Origin: Siphonodentalium dalli
Taxonomy: Eukaryota; Mollusca; Scaphopoda; Gadilida; Siphonodentaliidae
Assembly (NCBI GenBank): GCA_032622095.1
Contig: CP136069.1
Span: 16,979,273 to 17,043,272 of the forward strand
Length of the DNA stretch: 64,000 bases
Direction: 5' to 3'
The notes beneath the pieces are model-generated. The model did no database searches. It was not told the origin of the DNA and was given only the letters and a program-made list of their open reading frames with translations. Position numbers and translations under genes: made by a program. Shown here in pieces: positions 22,588 through 35,449 of the stretch; the stretch's first letter is position 1, and every line of letters begins with the position of its first letter.

Positions 22588-22680
22588 GTGGGATATAACG
22601 GTGTGGTGTTTTGAATTTTCTGAAAGTACATGTATACAGGGCGAATGTACTGACTGTCAATTTTCGACAAAAGCTACGCC
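22588..22680. mobile_element. Fold-back element, family J, single-arm fragment
   Basis: Begins GGGATATAACGGTGTGGTGT and follows the left arm of 21992-22168 with small changes (gaaagtacatg..gcgaatgtactg). No matching right arm was found. Confidence 0.65.
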
Positions 22681-22689
22681 GCTGGTTTG

Positions 22690-23488
22690 TTTATATATCA
22701 ACGAGCTAGTAACGGAAGTCAGTAGCAAGGGCGCCAACTCTATACATCTACTCCGTAACGTCGCCGGCATGTACTGCGTAAGGGTGACGTCATGGAGATA
22801 AACGGAACAGTGAGCGGGGCTGGTTTGGGCATGGCCGAGATTAGGAATTCAGCTAACGGCAATATTGGCGCGTAGGAATATCTAACATTGAAGCGGTGAA
22901 CCGGACTATACATTGCGACATGTTATTGATGAATAACCCCCCGCAAATATGTAGTGTTTCCGGGGGTATATTGGCCTAAGTGCATTAGAATTAACAATAA
23001 CAACAGTAATTTCGTTGAGCTATATACCTTCATATACATCGAAATGTACATTCCGTTTTTGTCTGTATGAACCGGTCACCATTCAATATTTCATATGTGT
23101 AGGAGATGGCTTAAGATAAGCACTAAGCTTACTGCTGCCAAATCCCATTATAACCATCAATATCTTTCATCATCATACCGTGAACTTTGTACATTATATT
23201 GGTCAAAATAAAATATGTTTAAACTGACCAAAATGAACACAATAATGTCATAATCTCAGTAGAATTCTATTCTCATGCATCGATTTCATGGGCGGGTATG
23301 ATTATGATACAGTGAATGCGGTTACTTACGTTGTGGCTCAATTTGGAGAGAGGATACTGTCATACATTACAGTCAAACGAACGAGAGGGAATGCGGAAAG
23401 TTTAAACGTTTAAGTAATACCAGTTCAAATGTCAAACCAACGAGCTATATGAAGTGTGGGGTCAATTGGATGAAAATGTTGCGTGTAT
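22690..23488. other. Intergenic, nothing recognised
   Basis: No gene was seen. Includes phrases of old repeats but no boundary I can defend. Confidence 0.35.
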
Positions 23489-23922
23489 ATGTGACCCGCC
23501 ATATCAAATGCAGTCGTAAGTCGGGTTTTATTTACCCTGTGCCAATGCATTCTCTTATATATGCGAGTCGACCATAGGTCGCCTCGCATATATAAGAGAA
23601 TGCGTTGGCCTAACAATTTTAATAATTTGTTCTTGTATTCTTTAACAATTTTATAATTTCACCCATACAGAACCCCAGACAAACATGAGCATACGACAAT
23701 CTTCTATATGCTTCTATATATGTGTGGGCTCCCTGCACTCCCTTATGTCCTAAAAATTGTAAGAAACATTTATTTAAAAAACATGATAATAAAATTGTTA
23801 GGCCAATGCATTCTCTTATATATGCGAGGCGACCTATGGTCGACTCGCATATATGAGAGAATGCATTGGCACAGGGTAAGAAAAACCCGACTTACGACTG
23901 GATTTGATATGGCGGGTCACAT
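23489..23922. mobile_element. Hairpin MITE, family C, copy 2
   Basis: Ends ATGTGACCCGCCATATCAAA and its inverse, two facing 69-bp hairpins (about 23544-23611 and 23803-23871) and the family C middle, shortened by about 30 bp compared with copy 1. Confidence 0.9.
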
Positions 23923-24000
23923 ATGTCATGCCGAAGAATTCAGTGACGCAAAGAGTAAAATGCAAATCGCAAATAATTCAAATCCGATAACTCCCATCTG

Positions 24001-25020
24001 GAGGTGAAGCCCCTTGTATTTCAAAACAATTCTTCAACAAATTAGGGCTACAAGGTGCCCAGATGGATTCATATTTGAAATCCAAGATGGCTGCCGGCGT
24101 CCATGTTTCTAACGAATTTAGGGGGGATCGATTTCTCCCATCTAGAGGTGAACCAAAAGATCCATATGAAGTTTGGCGATGATCGGATGAGGGAGATGGC
24201 CTGTAGAGTGTGCCGAAGTATTTAGTCATACGAAGAGTAAAATCCAAGATGGCCACTGGTGGCCATATCTTTCAACGAAATTCGGAAAAATTCGATCGCC
24301 CCATCTAGTCGTCACCCAAACGACCCACATGAAGTTTGGTGACGACCAGATGAGGGACGTGGTCTGTAGGCTGTGCCAAAGGATAGAGTGATGCAAAGAG
24401 TAGAAACCAAGATGGCTACCGGCGGTCATGTTTTTCATCGAATTTGTTTTCAAATTCGATAGCTCCCATCTACAGGTGATTCTAATTATGCCTATAAATT
24501 TTCAAAAAAATTCTCCAATAAATTCAGGGTGTGTCGATGGATTAAAATTTAAAATCCAAGATGGCTGCTGGAGGCCATGTTTTTAACGAATTTTGGAAAA
24601 AGAATCCCATCTAGCGGTCACCCCAAAGATCCATATGACGTTTGTTGTTAATCGGATGAGGCGTAGCCTGTGGTGTGCGCCGAAGGAATTGGTTATACAC
24701 ATAGAACAATCCAAGATGGCTGCTGGCCATGTTTTTCAACGAAATTCGGAAAAATCGATTGCTCCCATCTAGAGATCATGCATGTAAATTTACAAAACAA
24801 TTGTCCAATCAATGCGGGCTGTACTGATGGATTCAAATTTGAAATCCAATATGGCTGCTAGCGGCCACGTATTTTAATTAATTTCGGAAAAATCGATGGC
24901 TCCCATGAACATAGAGGCCACCCCGGAGATCCATTTGAAGTTTGACGACGATCGGATGAGAGGTGTGACCTGTGAGGTGTGCTAAAGGAAATTGTTGGCG
25001 GATCACGGACGCACACGGGG
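24001..25020. repeat. Degenerate tandem array Q, about 150-160-bp period, first block
   Basis: The phrase aaatccaagatggc restarts near 24078, 24240, 24401, 24551, 24706 and 24845, each followed by ggccatgttt, 'aacgaatttcgg', 'cccatctag.ggtca' and 'gatcggatgaggg'. The order of unit variants resembles the second block at 30055-30735. Each unit start contains AAGATGGC, the core of the YY1-type site; a regulatory role is inference. The open frames here are shadows. Confidence 0.85.
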
Positions 25021-25048
25021 CCGACGGTTCCAAGCTGTAAAATAGAGT

Positions 25049-25153
25049 TTAACCCTTTACCCAACAGAACGGCCCTGTGCCAATGCATGCTCTTATATAT
25101 GCGAGGCGACCTATGAGAATATAAGAGAATGCATTGGCTTAACACATATTAAA
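25049..25153. mobile_element. Family A hairpin MITE, truncated
   Basis: A good left end, TTAACCCTTTACCCAACAG, with one hairpin whose centre is deleted (gcgacctatgagaatataag). The element breaks off after 'ttaacacatattaaa'. The second hairpin and the long arm are missing. Confidence 0.8.
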
Positions 25154-25159
25154 CGAGAG

Positions 25160-27037
25160 GCCGATCACGATCGGCAGATGTTTAACCCATACCTTGGCGA
25201 TAGCGATTAGCTATTTTTATAAATTTTATAAATCCTTACACCAACCTTTTCATGAGTGCAAAAGTTTCAACAATTCACACTTTATATAGTGATCGTGTGA
25301 AAAATATTTAGTTATCACATTGTGTCAACAGGATTGGTGGAGGATGTTAATATTTTTAAGCAAATAAACCAAATGACCCTCACTATGCAGGTTAGGGTGT
25401 GTGTTATCGTCAACTATGCCAAGAACTATAAACATAATCAATGGAAATATTTGAGTTATCAAATCGGATAGAATGGGGTTAATCTTACCCAAACTAATGA
25501 ACTGATAAACACAAAATAGTCTATGAAAAGCATGTCATTGGATTTAGAACCCCATACAATAAGTCAGTCTCAAGAATACCAGCACCATTAATATTATCCT
25601 GGAGCCCAAATGCAATTGAGGGAATTTCAAAATAAGACATTTCCTCTAATGATGAATATTCAATTGGTGATGTATTGAAACCCTTACTGAACCTGGCTCA
25701 AAGTGAAAGGGTTAATATTATATCTGTCTATCGCATAATATGTGTCTATGGAATGGTTTAATTTTAATCCCAAATCCATGCAAATCAAAAGTGGATCACC
25801 ATCAACCTGGACATAACATAGGAGAATGATTAAATGAAAAGCATCAAAACCATATGATGTGTGGAGAGGGTTAATCATTTTCAATGACATCATGTTATGG
25901 AACTAAGGAATGTGTGGATAAATTTTTGTCTAAGATAAGACAACAGTGTTTGTAAAGAACAATGTCTGTAAAACAACACTACAAAGTAACAATGGACTAT
26001 TCCAATTTATTATTTTAGAATAGGTGTCATATAGTGTGTGCATATAGCTAATGTAATAAACCTGTTTCAACAAAGGGGTTAACTTCATATTGCACAGAAA
26101 GCAGAACTCCACCAGAGAGTGAGTAATCAATCACAGTTTGACATAATTATGATAACAAGTCCAGCCAGCCAGTGGTACCACTATCATGCTTTATAGCATG
26201 TAGTATCTAATGTCATAGTGATAATTAACTCATTTCAATAACACACATTGCTGTGGGATATATGTTCTCTTCAAATTCCCAGCAGTAATTACTTGAATTA
26301 TAAAGGGTCATAACTCTGTTAAAATATATCGGATCAAACCCATATTCGAACTCGATCTGTATTTAGGGGTGATAAATTCATATACGAAATTTTGTGTTGA
26401 TCAGATGAAAAATGTTTTGAGTCATAGCAGCTTGGGTGAATTCTAAGTAAACATAAGAGTGAAAAGGGTTAATTAAACAATACCAAAAACCATACAAATG
26501 AAGAACGTGCTAAGAAAAACCTAGGTAAGAAATATGAGGCAGATCAGAAGAAATATGTTCAACTTATTGCATTGGATAGCATGTGTGTAAAGGGTTAATT
26601 ATTTTCTAAACTGATCAACCAATCAATACCAAAAACTATACAGGTGAGGGGTGTGTCATCATAAACCTACATATCAAATATGAACACAATCGGACAAAAA
26701 AATATTTCGGTTAGAGCATCGGATTTTTTTTTAATTTTTTTTATTTTCGAAAAAAGGGTCATAACTCCTTTAAAATAAATCGGATCAAACCCATATTCGA
26801 ACTCGATCTGTATTTTTGGCTGTGAAACTCACATAAAATGTTTGAGTTATGGCAGAATGCGTGAATTCTAAGTTGAAAAAGGGCCATAACTCTGTAACAA
26901 AATCTCGGATCAAACCCAAATTCGAACTCGATCTGTATTTTGGGCTGAGAAACCCATATACAAAATTTGGTTTCGATTGGATAGAAAATGTTTGAGTTAT
27001 CGCATTACTCGTAAAGTGTCTACGGACAGACAGACAG

Positions 27038-27075
<38 letters not shown>

Positions 27076-27130
27076 GGACGAACGACGAGTGGTCAATCCG
27101 GGCAACGACACTATGTTTACCATACTATGG
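25160..27130. repeat. Degenerate tandem array R
   Basis: Recurrent phrases run through this stretch: 'aagggttaat', 'ccaaaaactata', 'gggtcataactc' and 'aacccatattcgaactcgat'. They are clearest at 26300-26375, 26755-26815 and 26880-26940. No gene was seen. A gacagaca microsatellite closes the array. Confidence 0.7.
27020..27080. repeat. (GACA)n / (GACG)n microsatellite
   Basis: About 55 bp of gacagaca with gacggaca interruptions. The 'VCLSVCLSVCPSV' minus-strand frame is produced by it. Confidence 0.95.
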
Positions 27131-27137
27131 TATGGGT

Positions 27138-27410
27138 AAACATAAAAATGATAAAATTGTCAAAGAATGTAGAAAATTATTTTTTTAGGCCAATGCATTC
27201 TCTTATATATGCGAGGCGACCTATGGTCGACTCGCATACATAAGATAATGCATTGGCACAGGGCATAACTGTAACCATCACAATGTGGTCAATGAACCGG
27301 TTCCAATGATATCCATATTTGTATGGTGTTATTGAGACAGACCGAAGATATTTTAGGCTGTTGAAGCTTTATTTGGGCGTTTTTGGCCGCTTTGTTTGGT
27401 AAAGGGTTAA
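27138..27410. mobile_element. Family A hairpin MITE, 5'-truncated
   Basis: Starts in the linker (aaaatgataaaattgtcaaa), keeps the second hairpin (about 27188-27257) and the long arm, and ends in AAAGGGTTAA at 27401-27410. The first hairpin and left terminus are missing. Confidence 0.85.
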
Positions 27411-27780
27411 TCCTCTCGCTACGATACTGGCAATTGTATTATCTTAATTAAATCTAACATGTTTTATCGAAGTGTTCTGTCAGTTACAATGCATTCTAGT
27501 TTCATCTACACAATTTTCAAATGAATATGGACAGTTCAGTTTGGACAAAATAATACAGAATGAATTGTATCCTACACAAGTCTCAAATAATAAATGTTCG
27601 TAGGGGACTGAACACTGGTACTTGGGCTCAAACTTGACAGCGTCAAGTTGAACTAACAAGACAGTCAATGCTGTGGGGTCGCTCACCAGACTGCAGAGAC
27701 TGATAAGACTGGGACTCTGGAGACCACAACAGTCAGAACTTTTCATAATCACTTTAAAAGAAGTAGATATCTAAAGAGTT
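27411..27780. other. Intergenic, nothing recognised
   Basis: A 90-residue minus-strand open frame (27480-27752) was considered; it has no domain and no splice context. Confidence 0.35.
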
Positions 27781-28873
27781 AAATCTATAAAATAAAATTG
27801 GATTTATGTCCGTGGCCCCGCCCACATTTGACCCAGTGACATGATTGAACAAATCTGAACCCTAGTCACCCAAGGATCCTTCATACCAAATATGAACCCA
27901 TATGGCCTGATGGTATTTGAGAAGAAGTCATTTTAAGAATACTATGGAGGGAAAAAGTTATGGCCCTGGCTTCGCAACTATTTCACCAAGTGAACTCATT
28001 CACCTCGGAAACATCCACACCAAATATGAAACAATTCGGTCTTATCGTTCTAAAGAAGATGTTTAAAAGAATTACTATGGTGGGGAAACAGTTATGGCCC
28101 TGGCTTCGCAACTATTTGACCCAGTGACCTCATTTGAACAAATCTGAATGAGAGTCACCTAGGGAACATCCACACCAAATATGAACCAATTTGGTCTTAT
28201 GGTTCCAGAGGAGAAGATGTTCAAAGACGGATGAACGGACGGACGATGGACGGACGAGGAGTGATGACTATAGCTCCACCCGTCTCAGGTGAGTTAAAAG
28301 CACAGGTAGGGTGGCTGGTTGATAATTAAATCTCTTATCTCCTCCCCTATTTGAACAAACGTGAATTCCCATCTATGAGATCCATTCATTTGGTAATTTC
28401 AGACGGTAGACTTTAAGAGTTGAACTGAACTGATTTTCCTAAAATGACCCCAAATCTGAACATATCTAAACCCCAGTCACCGAAGGACCCTCCATACCAA
28501 ACATAAGCTAAATAGTCCCGATGTTTCTTGAGAAGAAATTGTTTTAAGAATTACTATGGAAGGAAAGCGTTACCTAATTGACCTGATGTCTGATCATGAA
28601 CTCATTTGAACAAATCTGAATGTGAGTCACCTAGGGGACATCCACACCAAAATATATAAACCCATTTGGTCTTTAATATGTATCTGGAGAAGAAAACAAT
28701 TGATGGACGGATAGAGACATAATGACAGATGGATGGATGAGAGAACAGTCTGACATAGAGGCAAACAAATTCAATCCAATATACCCCCCCCCCCAAGTTT
28801 TATTTGCAAAATCAGGGTATAATGAGTTCAACTGGATACTGGTGGTTAAGAAAATAATATTCGAACAGCCAAG
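27781..28873. repeat. Degenerate tandem array S, first block
   Basis: The phrase gttatggccctggcttcgca recurs at 27958 and 28091. It sits with 'gtgacctcatttgaacaaat', 'catccacaccaaatatgaac' and a closing 'acggacgaggagtgatgact' near 28250. Arrays of this type are common in mollusc genomes (general knowledge). Non-coding. Confidence 0.75.
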
Positions 28874-29307
28874 CCTGAACATAGTGTCTGACATTTGCAG
28901 AATGAGGTCCACAAAGGGTGAATTTAATGACGCAATCCTGCAATGCGGGATAGCATCACCAAATTCACCCTCTGGGGACCTCATTCTGTTTAGGCCTCAG
29001 CTGATGTGGGAGACATAGCATCAGATTGAAGTTCTCCAGTTAAAGTTGGTGATGTGCACCCATTGGGCACCTCAATTATGCATTTTATCTTCTACAAATT
29101 AGGGGATATAGAAACTAAACAGAAGGGAAAAACGAAGTAAAAATGTCAATTTAAGACCCTATATACTTCCCAGAAGATGAGGCCTAAGCTAAGCAGAATG
29201 AGGAGCCTGGCTAGTGTATTTGGTGATGCTAGCCTGCTGCGCATGGTAGCATAACTAAATTCACCCTCTGGTGACCTCATTCTGCAAATGTCAGACACTA
29301 AATTCAG
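28874..29307. mobile_element. Fold-back element, family F, copy 2
   Basis: Terminal inverted repeats CTGAACATAGTGTCTGACAT and complement. Terminal hairpins carry GCAGAATGAGGTCC, and there is an inner block matching 987-1418. It is inserted in array S. Confidence 0.75.
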
Positions 29308-29640
29308 GTTTGAGAACAATAATTTGTTTTGATTTGATTTTAATAACACACACTGGCATGAGTGATAGCTAAGCATTTGTTCACACCTGTCAGCCTGATA
29401 ACATCTCAATTGATGACTGTGTACATGTATTTATATTAACTCTCTCTTCCTGTCTGTAGCTAATACAATTGACTGAAATTGCTGGTGGGAGAGATCCTGT
29501 TGAGTTAGGAGATGAGATGGGGTGGGATGCTGTTGGTTGGGGCAGGGTGGTGGTCTGGGTCATGTGGGGGGGGGGGTGATGGGAAAGTTTCCATGATTTC
29601 ATTAAAGATTTTCATAACTCTGCGGATGTTATTATTTTTG
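29308..29640. other. Intergenic with G-rich run
   Basis: Nothing coding. A purine/G-rich stretch (29515-29585) includes a run of 10 G. Confidence 0.4.
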
Positions 29641-30040
29641 TTTGGAGTTGTGTCCCTGGCTCCACCCCTATTTGACTCAGTGACCCCATTTGAACAAATC
29701 TGAACCCATATCATTCAAGGACCATCCATACCAAATATAAGCTAAATCGGCCCAATGGTTCTAGACAAGAAGTCGTTATAAGAATTACCAAGGAGGAATA
29801 TAGTTATGGCCCTGGTTTCGCAACTAATTGACCTGGAGACCTCATTTGAACACATATGAATGTGAGTCACCTAGGGAACATCCACATTAAATATGAACCC
29901 ATTCGGTCTTATGGTTCCGAAGAAGATGTTTAAAGAATTGTTGACGGATGGACGGATAGACGGACGGATGGACGGACGACGGACGAGGAGTGATGACTAT
30001 AGCTCCACCGGAGACTTCGTCTCAAGTGAGCTAATAAAAG
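29641..30040. repeat. Degenerate tandem array S, second block
   Basis: Repeats the array S phrases (tatggccctggtttcgcaac, then 'gaggagtgatgactatagct' at the end), separated from the first block by family F copy 2 and G-rich sequence. Confidence 0.75.
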
Positions 30041-30054
30041 CGGGCTGCGGGGTG

Positions 30055-30735
30055 TTTCGATGGATTCAAATTTTAAATCAAAGATGAATGCAGGCGGCCA
30101 TGTTTTTAACGAATTTCGGGGAAACAATCGATGGCTCCCATCTAGAGGTCACCCCAAAGATCCATATAAGATTGGTTGTGATCGGGTGAGGGAGGTGGCA
30201 TGTTGGCTGTGTCGAATGATTTAGTCATGCAAAGAGTAAAATCCAAGATGGCCACTAGTGGCCATGCCTTTCAACGAAATTCGGAAAATTTCGATAGCTC
30301 CCATCTAGTGGTCACTCGAAAGATTCATATGAAGTTTGTGACGATCGTATGAGGGATGTGGTCTGCAGGGTGTGCCAAAGCATTTATTGATGCAAAGAGT
30401 AGAATCCAAGATGGCTTCCGGCGGCCATGTTTTTCATCGATAATTGTTCAAATTCGATAGCTTCCATCTAGAGGTGACCCTATATAAACCTATTACATTT
30501 CAAAACAATTCTCCAAAAAAATGCGGGTTGCAGGGTGTGCCGATGAAATAAAATTTGAAATCCAAGATGGCTGCTGGCGGCCATAGTTTTAACGAATTTC
30601 GGAAATAAACGATGGCTCCCATCTAGAGGTCACCCCGAAAATACATATGAAGTTTTGGGGACGATCAGGTGAGAGATGTGGCCTGCAGAGTGTGCTGACG
30701 GAAACTGTTGACGGACGGACGACAGACGCCAACCC
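30055..30735. repeat. Degenerate tandem array Q, second block
   Basis: Units start near 30075, 30240, 30402 and 30559 with (a)atccaagatggc and follow the same order of variants as 24078-24706. This suggests duplication of a multi-unit block and not independent expansion. Confidence 0.8.
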
Positions 30736-31916
30736 ATGGTAATAGTTTAAACTTTGCCAAATTGAGCTGAAAATGGTGTTGTGTGGTGGTCCACAAGACA
30801 CCCTTTGCATACGCCCCTACAGACGAACCCGATCAAATATGGCGGCATCCCAGGACCAGAGCAGTCGTAATAGGGCACGCATGCGATTTTTCAGCCCCTT
30901 GACCGATTTGTATCAAACAGAAAACCCGTCCCTCCCAGAAAACACATTGTCCCTCCCAGAAGGGAGGAATTTTTACTAATTTTTCATACTCACGCATATT
31001 TTATTCTCAACAATTCGTACCATTCTATACACATTCGATTCAACATGTAATAATTAAAATTATATAACACAGGTGCTATATGTTTACAAAAATATAGCAA
31101 TGGTGAAGTAAGAACAAATAGCTGGACGGAAATATCGTGATTCAAGATACAATAATCTGAGGTTTGTTGCATAATTAAAGAAATATTATAAATTTAGATA
31201 AATCACATAATAATTACAATCACTGTTAACGTTTTTTTTTTGTAATTGCCTCTAAATATACTGTGCGTTATAGTCACTAAAGAACCACCGTAGCCACACG
31301 TAGGACGGAATACTGAATCTATATATGAGCTAAAAATGCTTGGTGACACATCGACTATAATTTTTTTCATCTTCCATATATTACTCATCAATGTTCAAGA
31401 TGAGAGTTACATGGCATCAATGAGAGCTATACATTACTCACATATTTTGATATGTGAATTCAATGGCAGCAAACTCTGTTTTGCAGTGTTCTTATATGCC
31501 CACTTAATTTTCGAATCACCATATCACATAATATACAACATATGCCATATTATATACCATTTTAAAGAGGAAGCACCAAAACATTGTATTATCAACTTAT
31601 CCCGTCGAGTAAACTGTTAACATGTTGTTTTTGTCAAAGTATATCTACGTGTGTTCTGTAGTTAATTTCGATCTTGACTGTACTGCCAGTCTATTATTCT
31701 TAATGGAAGGGGAATTACTCTACCTCTTAGTTGTGAATTGCGATGCATTCTGGGGTAAATAACGGGGTAAGTCTTGATGTGAATCTGAGTCACCTAGTGG
31801 ACACTCCTAGACCACAGCTTTTCCGTATTCCGGTAGAATATATGTTTGGTTCTTCTTCCAAATGGTATATAATATGGAATAATTTGTAAATATGTGATCT
31901 GGGCAAGTCACATGTA
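30736..31916. other. Intergenic, nothing recognised
   Basis: AT-rich. The 94-residue open frame at 31336-31620 has no recognisable domain. No repeat boundary was found. Confidence 0.35.
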
Positions 31917-32090
31917 CGCGATGCTACACCTGTCTATAATCTTCGTGTATCTATCGGCGCGATGCTACACCTGTCTATAATCTTCGTGCATGTATCTATC
32001 GGCGCGATGCTACACCTGTCTATAATCTTCGTGTATCTTCGTGTATCTTCGTGTATCTTCGTGTATCTATCGGGTATCTATCGGCCAACG
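31917..32090. repeat. Minisatellite, about 43-54-bp units with nested 10-bp repeat
   Basis: Three copies of 'gcgatgctacacctgtctat...cttcgtg...tatctatcgg', the last expanded by about four tandem copies of tcttcgtgta. Non-coding. Confidence 0.9.
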
Positions 32091-33508
32091 ATATTTATTA
32101 CGGGTTAGTTGGTCCCACCCCGTTTGGTTTTTTTAAATAAATATTTAGATAAATTCTGCGATTCTCCCACAAGTTTGCTACCATATAACACCAAATATAC
32201 GTTCCACATTTTGAATTAATTTGGTACGTCACATTGAGAATGTCCCTTCATTGGGAGTTCTGGAGACGAAAATTTGAAATATTGACGTCGACTTTTTAAA
32301 GAGACCATATTTATGTATTCCACCAGAAACGTTCAGAGCGGCATATCTGTCTATGTTACAAGCAACTAATAATATATAGAGTTACGATTCTTGAATTTGT
32401 GCAACTCGAGTCAGCATAAAAAAATTCTGGCTGCTGGTTGGACGATTACATTTGAGAGAAAATTCCCTGATCGGGAACAGAAAATCATAGCCTACGTTAA
32501 TATGGCGATTATTTTTGTTTAGATGGCCAGGAAGAGTCTGGTAGTGTCCCAAAGTTATGGAAGGGGTCTGGGTATTTTTATGCTGCTAATTTGTGTGCAG
32601 TAATTGGAGTAGTTGTGGAAATGCAAGTTTATTGTTTTTAAAAAATACCATACAAGGCTCGTTCGTTGTTACCAACTGATGACGTTCTAAGGTTGATAAT
32701 ACATTTGAAGTTCATATAGGTTTAACCCATCGCCGGCGGGATTTGCAATTAACACTGTCGCCTATGGAAAATAATTAGTTGTTTGTAACCTCTATGGGAC
32801 TACTTAATGTGTAGAATCGACGCATTTACCGGCTACATACCAAAACCTTGTAATCACCACGCGGATCCTATCGTTCCATACAATGTATACGATGTAACCC
32901 TGTTTACTACCACCCACTGAGTATCTTATTGTAAATTGCCAAAAACTCGAACCAATGCGCTTTTTTATTCGTGATAAAGAGCTACGAATTGTATGATACT
33001 AGTCACAGAACAGCTGTGGTGAAATCTGCGACGAGAGAGTTCAAACTCTCATAGTATAAGCACGAATCTGAAGACATAAAAAACAACTGTATTACCCACT
33101 CGAATCAAAGGCCTAGTTTAATTACCGTCGTTGATTGCGAAAGCAAAAACTCTGAGTTATAATAGAATGAATATTGTGGCTATATATACTGGAGACTGTG
33201 GTCTCCTCGCTCCCCGAGCTCTCAACTACCCGATAGTGATCTGCATTGTAATAGGCAATCATGATAATCATTGTTGCTAAGATGTTGAATTATAGAGATA
33301 CATGTATACGAAGGGTGTTATTCGGTGCTGTATGTCGATAACACTCCAAGTTCGCCGAATACGCGCTCACTGTGTATTTAGATGGCTCAGATGTTAGATA
33401 TCTAGAGTGCAGTACAAAAATATGTCAGCCGCATTACTACTCAGTCGATTGAGTAGATGAAAAGAGGATAGTATATATCAAGGGTCTCATGCTGAAAGTG
33501 GCTATATC
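32091..33508. other. Intergenic between the two Prrx genes, nothing recognised
   Basis: About 1.4 kb without a repeat I can define or an exon. It is one of the longest unique-looking stretches between the paralogues and so a place where regulatory sequence could lie. Confidence 0.35.
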
Positions 33509-34109
33509 AACGGTTCGCGCTGCCACTTGCCAAATTTTCCAATGGCAAAAATAATTTACAATTTGGCAAAAACATATTTTCGTTTGGCAAAAGTTTTGGC
33601 AATTCACTTTTTAAATTATCAAGAAAGAAAACTATTGGTCACTCAGGAAAGCATTGTAATTAGCGGTGGTCTGTAAGGTTAGGAAATGTCAACACCTCTA
33701 TCAAGATGCAGTTAATCTGATAGCATTAGTATCGATGAGATTACTATATTATTTGTTGTTGTGGTGTTTACATGTAGATAATCCTATTTTTGCTTTTTGA
33801 TCTTCTGGTGAAGCAACCCTTTAACAATCGTATTGTTCGGTAATTGGTTTGTTGTTCTATGATAAACCACAGTAGAGAGGTGAGATCTATTAATTATTAA
33901 TTGTTTTCCTATTGATAACAAAAGTTTTTCAAACAGCGCTTGTCGAAATATAAGACTCAATTGTGCAATCCCGGGCTAGCCCCCCGAACCACTCATTCTC
34001 TCTCTCTCTCTCTGATAGAATTTGACAATTTCTAAAAGAATTTGGCAAAAAATATTTTCATTTGGCAAAATATTTGACAAAAGTACATTTCAGTCCAACG
34101 CGAACCCTG
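33509..34109. mobile_element. hAT-type element, second copy, inverted
   Basis: The right terminus (caacgcgaaccctg) and the subterminal TTTGGCAAAA clusters match 9033-9620 in reverse orientation. The left terminus is mutated (caacggttcgcgctg). The target duplication is no longer clear. It contains a (TC)n run near 33998-34012. Confidence 0.8.
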
Positions 34110-35449
34110 GCTGTCTGCCTTCTAAGGGAGGTAACCCTTTGTGCGTGAGACCCGAGACATGTTCGTAAGCTATAACCCAAAGTCACCATAATATAGTCTA
34201 AAGTATAAACACGTATAGTATACACATTGCGCACAGCAATTAAATATGGGTGCATAAACACCGGTGTATACGTGTAAATTTTACGGGTGCTATATATACC
34301 CCGTATATAGTTTGTATCCCCAAGGAAATTACTCAATCGCACGTAGAAACCCCCGATCGCCAGGAAAATAACATACACATTTGTCCAGATACACGTAAGG
34401 TACATCGCAGTTTATTCTCAGCGCAACCACACCTGATTTAAAATTTCCCGACCAGAAATAGAAGGATCTATGTGTCCCGCATTCCATATCAAAGAATGTT
34501 TAGCGCCCTATTACATTTATATACATGTATTTCGATTTCGATGATGCGATAAAACTCGCATAATTGCTTGGATTAATGATACGTTGAACGGTATACATAT
34601 GGGTTATTTTGTTGAGTTACACAGCATTCTAAAACCAGAAGGGCCAACCATATGGAGACCACAATAGAAGTACAAGATAGATTGTCTTATAGATGATTTT
34701 CCCTACCTAACTATTTGCCTGGTTTATATAGAATAACGTCAAACTTCGAACGCCAAACATCAATAGACTATAACATTTTTTGTCAGTAGCGCGACGGCTG
34801 TAGTATATGTTACCAAAACCATTTGCAGTCACAACGTGACATATAAATCATCTATTTATTGCACCATGGTCAGACGGCCTGACATTGCGAATGCAGAATT
34901 GAACTATGCGTGTGCTTTCAATCAAAAAATGATTTCTCTTATCAGTTCATTCTGTACAGGCACCAGAAATTATTTATCTATTAGTATGTATCGATCCAGA
35001 AAATCAACATATGTGTGGCATGCTCATATATTGTATCACCCGAAGATATACAAACATATGTACACATACACAACCATGTTTACTTGACAGCCATCCACTC
35101 AACACCATATATCAACTGTCATAAAGTATATATAATTACGCAACCACTATCGATTTAACAAATATTAAAGTTATTCAATCAATCAGTATCGATCTCTAAA
35201 TTCTTTTTGCAAACAATATCACAGTTCTCACTGACCAAAGCAATCTTCAACCCACCGCCGAGAACTTCCGGTGCGGATCGCTATAGCAACAGGGGCGATC
35301 ATCAACTTCAGCTGCCTCACTGAACTCGATCTCACACAGCAGACGAAATAGATCGATAGCGTTCGACGTTCATCGCACTCAACCGAAAATCCTCCAACAC
35401 GGAGCCAAGGAATGTTCCTCTAAAAGGATGGCGATCAAAATGGCCGCTT
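34110..35449. other. Prrx-B 3' flank
   Basis: Sequence downstream of the minus-strand Prrx-B stop codon; part is presumably 3' UTR. A possible polyadenylation signal, AATAAA on the minus strand, lies at 34855-34860, but the distance (about 590 bp) makes it only a candidate. No other gene was seen. Confidence 0.4.

Noticed and set aside
26785-27123. 112-codon minus-strand frame with Cys/Leu/Ser/Val repeats
   Set aside because: Generated by the gacagaca microsatellite and array R.
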